From Orobanche coerulescens (lineage: Eukaryota; Streptophyta; Magnoliopsida; Lamiales; Orobanchaceae), in assembly GCA_033398695.1 (NCBI GenBank), contig JAWKAU010000039.1, positions 124,001 through 188,000 of the forward strand: 64,000 nucleotides of DNA, written 5' to 3'. Shown here piece after piece: positions 55,367 to 64,000 of the stretch. The translations under genes and the position numbers were made by a program. Every line of letters begins with the position of its first letter. Position 1 is the stretch's first letter. The notes beneath the pieces are model-generated. The model searched no databases. It worked only from the letters and a program-made list of their open reading frames with translations, and was not told where the DNA came from.

Positions 55367-55655
55367 TCATGGCAATAAACCCATTCCTCTTGATGATTTA
55401 TCAACAAGGTCTTTTGATAACCCTTTGGTTAGCGGATCCGCGATGTTATCTCTTGACGAATCGCAGTCAATATTGATAACCAATGTTGATAGCAAAATGG
55501 TATCATGTCTTTGCCTCATAGGACGAGACTTACCATTATTCTTTTGTTCTGTGCCCTGTCAATCGTAGATTAACTATCACGATAAATACATATTTCGGTC
55601 ACAGTTTTGCCCATTTTGGAATATCTTCTAGAAATTGGTAGTGCATTATGCCTCT
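55367..55655 (-). pseudogene. Copia RNase H relic inside D
   Basis: Minus-strand pieces in several frames match the end of a copia RNase H: IPKWAKTVTE, CIYRDS, STIDRAQNKR, DNIADPLTKGLSKDLVDKSS, and the terminal RGMGLLP before TGA at 55367-55369. DNIADPLTKGL is the copia signature. Frame changes and stops are frequent, so the gene is long dead. The region to the right, where the rest of pol should lie, is too decayed to follow. Confidence 0.8.
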
Positions 55656-57794
55656 CATGCATATTTGTCTAAGGTTATGAACTCATATTCCTTTATAAAT
55701 CGAGCAATAACCATCTATATTAAAGATTTCCATACCACTGCTGCACTAGCTAGTGTGAAACATATTCATTATTTAGACATTAAATTCATAATGTCAGATA
55801 TCCAATTTGCGTTACTATATCATTTTATAGTTTTTGAATATCTCATATCATGCAGCATATACACACAAGTAATCTTTATATCATTGTAATCACCAACTGA
55901 TGATTAGTTTCCTGATTACTCGTGTATCCACATAGTCTACTCACGATATAGACTGTGTTTAGTCTTGTACAATTCACTTAGTACATTAGACTTTTAGTTA
56001 CTCTTGAAAGATCAGTTGCCTTTGTGTTTGGATAGATGCACCATATCCATTGGCATTCCAATTGATTCCGTTGATCTTTCCAAGATTCATGTCATCATAG
56101 TATGACTGACCTCATACGAGACATTGTGAACGACTTGAGATTTTACATCTTAAAGTCATCTCTTTTGGTCTCATATATTTATCTTTTCAGACTTTGTTGA
56201 ATTGATCCCCTTGTCATTACTTACATCAATGACTCGATCATTCAAATTCATTCTTAAAATGACATAGTCATCATGTGTATTTGACATATACACACTTGAC
56301 ATATTCATTGTCTTGAATCTTTTTGACATTATAAATTGGCATTTTTAACGTTTTGAAATTACGTTACCAACTATTAACCGAGACTTCAATTTCTTATTGA
56401 TCAAATTACTAATTTTAAGCGTCCCCAAAATTAGCAATTTTTCATTAACTACATTACCAAATTTGGGCGTCCCCAAATTGGTACGTTTCGGTCATTTAAT
56501 CACCATATTTGAGTGTTGTCAAATTGGGGATTTTATCACATCCTTTGAAGTCATTGCTTGACACCACAATGTCAAAGATTTTATGCCACTACTTTAGTGT
56601 CAATTTAGATTCATAATACTTTCACTAAGTTGCAGACTTTCAATCGCCGCGTTAGGCACATATGCCTTTGGTTCTTCCAAGTTGGCTTTTCTCAAAGACG
56701 CCATTTAGAAAGACTGCATGTATGTTCATTTGATATACTTCTACATGTATATCATAATAATGAACTTTCTTCTCGTTACTAGAGAATATATCTCAAAGTA
56801 CTTTAGGCTCTCATATTACTACAACGTCAGTTAGTATTTTCGCCTCTTATTTATCCATGGATCCATTTAATTTATTTTCGAATTTATGTTGGATCCTAGC
56901 GGTATCTATTCCAGAGGAAGATCTACCGATCATTAAACAAAATTCTGCACAACGTAATTATTCTTTCTCTTATATGACCATATAAAGAGTGTATATGGCA
57001 TTGTAAGTTATCTTCTAGCACGCATGCTAGAAATTTCAGACGTAGTGATTTTCCAAGTTCAAGCCTTTTTGCTTCAACCTTTAAAGCCACTTGGTGATTC
57101 ATTCCACATTGATAAATCCACGGTATCTCATAATTGATTTAGTTTTAAATCAGTTATGCGTTTGATACACGCTTTTCCTCAACTCGATTAGTACATACTG
57201 ACATGTCAGACTATCAGATTTTTGCACTACGAATTTATACGCATCTTGCATCATGTGCATATCCAGTGAAGATGCAGTCGACCGTCTTGGATCAGACCTT
57301 CACTTGCTTTGGATTAGGAACTTTTACCCTACCCATACACCCCCACATTTTTAGTATTCTAAAATTGTTTTACTACATTTCAGAGCTAATAGGAAATTTC
57401 AATTATTTCCTAGCATGGGATCTTGATTTAAGTTAACTAGTCTCCACATGATTGATATCCTCATATTCAGAGCTAATTTGAACTGATTAACATCGTTTTT
57501 GCGTTTCCGTTAGAACACAATTCAACCATCTTAATTTCCGGATTAAGTTGGTTTTGTATCTCAAGCTTTTAGAGTGTAAATTTCTCTTTTTAGCTTCATC
57601 CTTACTCATTATCGAGTACACATAACAAATGTATCACTATATTTGTAGATTGATCACATTTCTTATTACAACCTCTCATAAGAGTAGGTTTCATCATCAT
57701 TTAAAACCTCCCTGGTTTTAACATTCTATAAAAAAACTTTTATGTTTTTAGCACTAAAGTTCAATTATTGAATTTCTCCGAATTTTCAGCATAT
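55656..57794 (-). other. Decayed body of the inner copia element
   Basis: AT-rich, about 2.1 kb. Position implies degraded gag-pol, but I could not align blocks with confidence. Confidence 0.4.
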
Positions 57795-57808
57795 GGAGCT
57801 GATATCAA
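57795..57808 (-). promoter_or_regulatory. Possible tRNA-Met primer site, degraded
   Basis: Minus strand TTGATATCAGCTCC resembles TGGTATCAGAGCC with changes. It would mark the 5' end of the inner copia element. Confidence 0.4.
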
Positions 57809-58842
57809 TATTTGCCGCGTTAGGTATCACATGGATCACCGTAATAGTCCCGTGTGTCACTGCCGCAGCAAAACGACACCAACACGAGAATATATAATTT
57901 AACTGAAAGAACAAATCCAACCAAAAAAAAATTATAATTCTCAAGCCGACCCACAACCTGTACTCACTAGGTACCAGGCCCGTTAGGTTTTTTTTTAACG
58001 TCCGAGCATTCACGAGAGTTTAACATTCCAATGATTATTTATTTGCAAATAATCAAACGATAACTAAACAAGATTAATTATAAAATGATGTTCGAATAAT
58101 CATTCGTGCAACCTAATATCCAATTATATGGTTAATACTTTCTTGTATCGGTCAGGAGTGTACAAAAGTGATGGGCAAATCACACAATTCACGTAAGACG
58201 TGACTCTATTCCATAAATTTAAAGGTCAACTAATTGTTAACTATATAATTTAACAATTAAATTATTGACATAGCTTACGTGCCATATAGTGCCATTAATC
58301 ACATAAAATTCCTTTTATATCACGTGAGCCCATAAGCACTTTCTAAATAATAATAAGTTAATTATTTAGAACAAGTGAACACATATATATAAGATACAAG
58401 CAATTTGAATTTTCTTGTAAAAATGCATGGCTCACTTGCCAAAATTATATAAAGATAATAAATGAGAACAACCTCCAGATTAATACCACAACTTGCAAAT
58501 CAAGTTACAATTTGCAAACCATCCAATTACTTAATCAAATTCTCAAAATTGGACCCAAAACCAAAATTTGTTTCATAGCTATTGGAAACCAAGTCAATGC
58601 CTTTTCACATATCATGGAGTCCGCTCAGTGGAGCATCATCTCCGATATCTCATGACGCCCATGAGAAGATCCCAAAATAATTTCGAAATAATAAAGCAGT
58701 CTTCAAGAGTTTGATCATATCGAAACATGTTTAAAATTAATTTCCAGCATAAACCAATTTTCCATAGATGGAAAATAAAGCACAGATACGATATTTATGA
58801 ATTCGAAATTTATGCTACGAAGTAATCAATTTGCTTTAAGAT
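57809..58842 (-). other. Copia-like LTR or leader sequence inside D, unassigned
   Basis: AT-rich, with LTR-like TATA runs and GATATAAAAGGAATTTTATG near 58310-58330. It does not match the LTR at 52875-54761, so the two ends of the inner element are not a pair. Confidence 0.4.
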
Positions 58843-60095
58843 TGTTGGTATAATTTACTAAAATTATATCAATAAATTTGAATTCATATAATTATACCAT
58901 GAAGTATAATAATATTTGATGATTTTCCATTATACCTGTAGATCCAAAAGCTTGTCTTGGACTCGTCCGTGTCCGTCAAATAACAACTTAAGGGATCGCA
59001 TATTTTGAATCTCCTATCTGGCAAATCTGAGAGATAGTGAAGGAATGATACTGACGGAATCACGAGAACGGATCTGCCCGACGAAACCCTTTCCCAAGCT
59101 CTGGAGATTAGCTGCCATGCAAATAATAATAATAAAATAAGAGCTCTCCCTTTCTCGTTGAAGAATGAATAGAAAGCTATATCTATGGGGGAAATCTGAA
59201 TGTGGGCGATGTTGAGTCCAGAAAATCTGTCTCCTTAAAGCAAATTCGCCTCCACCGCAGTGTATAGCGTCTGCCTCCCAGGATAAAACAACATCTCGAT
59301 GCGTTGATATATCGATCATCGCATCCTCAGCGAACTAGAATAAACCTGAACTACCACCGACGCGACCCAAATTATGAATAGAAATTATTTCCGAAAATAA
59401 AATTTTGAAGTCGGAATTTTTGGCTGGGAAAAGACGGACGAAAATTTTTCGGTATCAAAAGAAGACCCCTCACATCTGTATTTATAGGTGAAGATGAGAG
59501 AGAGACATGTGCTGGAGGAACTCTATACCGACCGAAATTGGTATTTGGAGGAACTCTAAATCGATCGAAATTGGTATTGGGAGGAACTCTAAACCGATCA
59601 AGATTAGTATCTCAATACTTAACCAGATCTGTTTAATTCGATTTTATCCGGATCCGAAAAATAACTTCGAGACGCCGAGACAAATCGCCCAAATCGCCCT
59701 TCGACCGACCCGACCCGACCCGAACGGACGGCGACGGCGCGCGCGCGAGTGTGTGTGTGCGCGCGAGGGGCGCCTAGTCACACATCCACACATGTCTCAC
59801 TTTTTTGAACATGCCTTTGTCCACATCTCCTTATATACTCACAATTTTTCCCTTCTTTTTCCAATGTGGGATAGCATCCCAAACCCATTTCTAAAGGGTT
59901 CACTTTGGAACATTATATCTCATTCATACCTCAATCATTTTGAGTGTTCTTACATGTTTTGGAAACCTCGTACAGAGTACTACGTATTCCAACTAAGTCC
60001 CGACTTTAACTCGTAGTCGAGCCCACTCAAAATTTCCTCTCAAATGGGCTGCTCAAAACACCCCATTTCCTCCAATTTATCTTATATTTCCAACA
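58843..60095 (-). mobile_element. 5' LTR of element D (1253 bp)
   Basis: Nearly collinear with 51526-52865 apart from the GC block and a deletion near 59660. TATA is at 59831-59837 (minus). Confidence 0.9.
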
Positions 60096-60100
60096 TTAAT

Positions 60101-60504
60101 AACTTATGAATTGAAAGAGGCATTTATATGTATAATGAGACTTTATTAAAATAAAAATAAAAAATGAAGGATACAACTCGGTGTAACAGAAAAGTAAAAA
60201 AAAAAAAACACTTTTAATCAAAAGCATAATTAATTTGAATTTATTACTACTAAGATATAAATTATATTACATAATCTAATATATTTTATATAAGTATTAC
60301 AAAAGTATCATGGCACTAAATTAATATAAAAGGCACGAGTTGAGTTCGCATGCTAAATGCAATATTCAGGTAATAATACTAGTTACAGTAAGCATCATTC
60401 ACTGGATATTGGGAGTTGAATTACTGAACTGTTGTATCAAATACATCAACTTCATAATTATTTTCTTCGTATAGATTTATAAATAATTTTTTAAACATTA
60501 CAGT
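60101..60504. other. AT-rich intergenic stretch
   Basis: No recognisable feature in about 400 bp. Confidence 0.5.
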
Positions 60505-61232
60505 TGTTGACGTCTGATTTGGTCAACGTCACGTGTACTGACCGGGACAAATGGGTCGAAGACACGTAGAAAATAACAAATAAAGTGGAAGATATTTGAT
60601 CACTAAATTTTATTAATGATCTTTTGATAGCATAGAGCCGAGCAGAACAATGTGTGCCGGTCTATCCAATTTGCTTGTTAATTACAAGTCTTTTTTATTC
60701 TTTTTCAGTATATCTCTTATCTCTCTTTTTTCTCTCTCTTATTAATGCTCAGAATCCAAAAGATCCTTTTTTACTGTACATTTCTCCTATATATAGACGA
60801 GCTGAGGTGGGAGATGACAGTGGCGCATGTTTGGGGAATACGCCATAACACTTGTCGATCTGCATTTAACTCTTGACACGTGGCGGCCTATAAGGAGTGC
60901 CTTGGGAAGGGCGTGATCGCATGCGTTAATTGGCATGCGGATCTGCTTTGCCGACTTAGGTGATGTCTATCCGACAGTCGGTCCTCGGTCCCCGCCGCCG
61001 GTCGGCTTGGAGTCTCGCGCTGTTCGGCCGCCTCGCTGTAATCTCGAACAGGACATTTAGTCCTTTCTCGCTCGGCCTTCTGGATCGAATCTGGTCGGCC
61101 TTGAGTCACCGTCTGCTCTGCTTTTAGCGAGCCCGGTTGGAAATCGGGTTTTTGTCCGGCCCGACTTCTTCTCGCTCGGCGGTTTAGCCGCTGGAGTGCC
61201 TACGTGGATTACGAGTAGGATGGGCTACAACA
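60505..61232 (+). mobile_element. Possible LTR fragment
   Basis: TGTTGACGTCTGATTTGGTC at the left, CTATATATAGAC as a TATA-like site (about 60787-60800), a GC-rich downstream part and GGGCTACAACA at the right look LTR-like. The flanks (ACAGT and AGG then element J) do not show a duplication. It could equally be a promoter or other repeat. Confidence 0.35.
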
Positions 61233-61613
61233 AGGTGTAACACCCCAAGACATTCGGGCGTATGACATACGGACCCCACACCGTGGAATCCACCAGGCTA
61301 ACATACCAAACAAGACATTCGACAACGACAACAACGATCAATAATACGACAATTCAAATAAGATTACAATCCGACAATAAATTCCAACATTAATCCATTT
61401 CCCAAACAGGAACACAACATTAACAATTTTGTAAAAGAAGTACTCGAGTACTTAAACCAGTTTTTATAAAACAAAATCCCCAAAGCAAGATATCAAATAT
61501 TCGACATATAGAACATCAATAATCAACTTAAGACGATCATGCTCGCCCATCATCCTCATACGGCTCTAGTGCTCGCTTGTCCCCACGATTAATACGAAAT
61601 ACAAAAAGTATTT

Positions 61614-61650
61614 CCCCATTTAAGGGGTTAGCGACAAATTCTAGTGCAAG
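61614..61650 (-). promoter_or_regulatory. U5 hairpin of J
   Basis: CCCCATTTAAGGGG with GCTAACCCC sense context, followed by the CTTGCACTAG block; equivalent to L2 10009-10053. Confidence 0.65.
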
Positions 61651-62537
61651 TACAATCCATTTGAACTACATTCTAATCGATGAATATATGCGCCAAAAGT
61701 CATTTTAGAAAACATTTTATATTAGGAATATTTATGATGTACACACAAAACACATTATCTCCAACAAATCATAATTCAAAGTTAACCGTTGCACGAGACT
61801 CACGGCCACCGTACTCGCAGAGCCGTCGGACATCCACGGTGGCTAACCACGATTCGTGATACGCACACACACGGCAATACGTATCCCTAGAGGCCCCGTC
61901 GGACCGTCCCTAGGTGAACATACACATATCTCCCCACAACAACCACATATAGCCATAATTCAAATACTAGAACATGTAAACAAATGTAAAGTACTTGCCT
62001 TTGAGACATTCTTGAAGAAACGGAGATGAAACACGACTACGAACGGTCCGGTGGAAAGCGGCGGTTCCTAAACGAAGGATCAATACGTTCAGTCCCAACG
62101 GACAACAATATTCTCTTGGAATACACCCATAACCTCGTTTACAATATAAGACTATAGTCGGTCAATTGATACGTTCGAGTGTTTACGAAAAATCTCCCCG
62201 TATCGATACTTCACAGATTAAAATCATGGAATTTGGTTTTGGAATCATTCAACAATCACAAACGGTGAAGAATATCATAACATCTGGAATAATTCGGTTC
62301 CAATTAGCAAAACCCGGAAAAACCCCCAAATTTGACGAGTTAGGGTTCTGGCGAAAATACCTTGATTTCGGATGATGGATGACGATTATGCTGATGATAA
62401 TATGTTGGCACGACTCTACGGTGATGGAATGTGAATAGAACGCCGATCAGGACTGATGGAAATCGCCTCTGAGGTCGCACGTCGAAGAAACGAAGGAAAA
62501 AGAATGAAACTGCTGCTCTGAAAACTGCCCGCTGGGC

Positions 62538-62545
62538 TTATATAA
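62538..62545 (-). promoter_or_regulatory. TATA box of J
   Basis: TTATATAA, 9 bp from the nearest dyad unit at 62555. Confidence 0.65.
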
Positions 62546-62554
62546 TTGTGAAGT

Positions 62555-62712
62555 TAGCGCACGCTAACTGTCATATATAGCGTGCGCTAACGGGGTCGTG
62601 ATAGTCCAGTGGCTACTGCCACCATTCGTTAGCGTACGCTAACAAAAGGGGGTTAGCGTACGCTAACTGCTTATCGGTAGCGCACGCAAGGGAACAGGGG
62701 TAGCGTGCGCTA
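62555..62712 (-). repeat. Dyad array in J (6 units)
   Basis: Units start at 62555, 62578, 62630, 62654, 62678 and 62701 (23-24 bp apart, one gap of 52). Two units have TA centres, and CA and TG centres are mixed. The companion AGTCCAGTGGCTACT is at about 62602. Confidence 0.92.
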
Positions 62713-63253
62713 CCTACACAGCAGTTCAGCACTGCTGATGTCACACCAGCAGTAAGCTGCTGTCGAGGGTCTAAAACACGAAACGTACGACGAGACCAGA
62801 ATCCAGGAACATAGACGCGAAGCATACAAGACGACGGAGCTAGGCGCTGAAAGAAAATACAATTCCGACCACCGGAGGGTCCGTTATGCGATAACGAAAC
62901 TAAGATTCCCTAAACTATTAGGAAATTACAAAAATGGCCCAAGTGCCCGAAAATCACGAAACGACGTCGGATTTACAAACCGAAAGTCTCCACATGACCA
63001 ACTCAACCATACGAACTTGTACAAACCAAGAAACAACGAAAACGAACGAGTTTTACAAGAGTCGAACGTTCATACGGCAAAACATGTCATAAAATGAAAT
63101 TACGTGAAAACACCATCAAAACTCGTCCAGATGGAAAAACTCCAAGAACAAAATAGATTCAAAATGTCGAAACGGTTACAAGCGAGTTGATAAAAATAAA
63201 CATACACCAAAAATGGAAACTGCTAAAAATAGAAAAAAATTACGGATATTACA

Positions 63254-63290
63254 TTCTCCCCCTCTAAAATAAAGTTTCGTCCCGAAACTT
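63254..63290 (-). promoter_or_regulatory. Polypurine tract and stop-codon hairpin of J
   Basis: Minus strand AAGTTTCG-GGA-CGAAACTT (63272-63290) overlaps the pol stop (63289-63291), followed by TATTTTAGAGGGGGAGAA and the LTR. Confidence 0.88.
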
Positions 63291-64000
63291 AAGAATCAAA
63301 AAGATCGGGGTATCTCGAACGCATATCCTCCTCTAGCTCCCACGTCGCTTCTTCTACTCCGTGCCTAGACCATTGCACCTTAACCAAAGGAATGGTTTTG
63401 TGCCTTAACTGTTTGTCACGACGCTCCAAAATTCTGACGGGCCTCTCTTCAAACGTAATATCCTTCTCGATCTCCACGTCCCCAAAGTCAATAATGTGGG
63501 ACAGGTCCGGAACGTACTTCCTCAACTGAGAAACGTGAAATACGCTATGAACATGACTCAAATACGGAGGTAAAGCTAAACGGTATGCCAACTCACCGAC
63601 TCTCTCCAATATCTCGAAGGGCCCAATATACCTCGGACTGAGCTTCCCCTTTTTCCCAAAACGGAAAACTCCCTTCGTCGGAGACACTCTCAACAGAACA
63701 TGATCTCCCACCTCAAACTCCAAAGGTCTACGCCTAACATCCGCGTAAGACTTTTGTCGACTCTGAGCAGCCAACATCCTCTTTCTAATCAATTCGACTT
63801 TCTCCTCGTCTCCAACACAAGGTCCGCCTGCCAACCAAATCGGACGGCTCATCCAAACATATCGGTGATCGGCAACGTCGGCCATAAAGTGCCTCATACG
63901 GTGCCATCTTAATCGACGCGTGCCAGCTATTATTATAAGCAAACTCAATTAAGGCCAAATGCTCCTCCCAATTACTACTCCAGTCTAACGCACACACGCG
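63289..64000 (-). pseudogene. Chromovirus integrase C-terminus with chromodomain, element J
   Basis: The minus strand encodes the end of the integrase core (LALIEFAYNNSWHASIKMAP, YEALYGRRCRSPICLDE), a linker, the GPF/Y region (KLSPRYIGPFEILERVGELA), the VHSVFHVSQLRKYVPD block and the chromodomain (VKVQWSRHGVEEATWELEED), ending at TAA 63289-63291. It is the counterpart of element A at 1-485 and lacks A's stop between integrase and chromodomain. A frame change between about 63790 and 63870 separates the core from the C-terminus, so this copy is probably inactive. The remainder of pol lies beyond the right edge. Confidence 0.88.

Larger units (their letters stand above)
51526..60095 (-). mobile_element. 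Copia-type element D (8.6 kb) enclosing another decayed copia element
   Basis: LTRs 51526-52865 and 58843-60095 begin TGTTGGAAATATAAG and end ACCAACA on the minus strand, with a perfect duplication TTAAT. The purine tract AAGGGGAT next to the left LTR makes the minus strand the sense strand. No convincing primer site adjoins the right LTR. The body has no intact frame. It contains another copia 3' end (52875-55655) with its own LTR start and polypurine tract, so the body is itself nested. Confidence 0.85.
61236..63253 (-). mobile_element. 3' LTR of chromovirus J (2.0 kb)
   Basis: On the minus strand it starts TGTAATATCCG and ends CTTGGGGTGTTACA. It contains the dyad array (62555-62712), TATA (62538-62545), U5 hairpin (61614-61627), and the CCTGGTGGATTCC U5 signature. 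The polypurine tract and pol lie to the right; the 5' part is outside the window. Confidence 0.9.

Noticed and set aside
60505..61232. Firm call of a solo LTR
   Set aside because: Ends and a TATA-like site fit, but no target-site duplication could be found, so it is listed only as possible.

Overview
This window is nuclear DNA from a flowering plant, most likely a eudicot; no species can be named. It is a dense nest of LTR retrotransposons with one host gene. The evidence is plant-type primer sites (initiator tRNA-Met and tRNA-Asp), chromovirus, Athila/Tat and Ty1/copia protein fragments, a hAT transposon, and an intron-containing POLLENLESS3/MS5-type TPR gene on the minus strand at 49273-51077.

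Layout, with letters used below. 1-2962: element A, the 3' end of a plus-strand chromovirus (integrase end, chromodomain, 3' LTR). It sits in element I (2963-15484, minus), an Athila/Tat-type element with 5' LTR, tRNA-Asp primer site, broken gag-pol and an extra ORF. Solo LTR L2 (7214-10460, duplication CAATC) splits the RT of I. 15485-16465 is gag-protease of an older gypsy element (G1). From 16466 to 35640 lies a nested stack: copia element E (minus) contains LTR fragment F (plus), which contains element C (18811-33796, minus; long LTRs and a non-coding interior). C in turn contains a solo LTR (22845-24082, duplication GAACC) and the small non-autonomous element B (25477-30459, duplication ATGAT). 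35641 onward is a second G-family copy (G2), whose 5' LTR is split by solo LTR H (36267-40887, duplication GTTTA). 40893-45370 is decayed repeat DNA with a 234-bp tandem duplication, a copia integrase relic and a foldback MITE. 45371-49099 is a broken hAT transposon. 49273-51077 is the host gene. 51526-60095 is copia-type element D (duplication TTAAT) enclosing another decayed copia. 61236-64000 is the 3' end of chromovirus J (minus).

The most striking signal is not a gene. Seven LTRs (A, L2, both LTRs of C, H, J and the solo LTR in C) carry arrays of a 12-bp dyad, TAGCG-CA-CGCTA. About 90 copies, exact or degenerate, are set mostly 23-24 bp apart with unrelated spacers between them. The last copy lies 9-12 bp upstream of the TATA box in six of the seven. 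The CA centre is usually on the sense strand. The two LTRs of C differ in copy number. A second inverted repeat (AGTCCAGT/ACTGGACT) recurs in the same arrays. Two other families have different palindromic motifs in the same place: TATCGGCCGATA in I, repeated in an internal module before its extra ORF, and paired CCGCGGCAC boxes in B. These look like modular promoter arrays built by different retrotransposon lineages. Whether they are already described cannot be judged here.

All counts and distances were made by eye.
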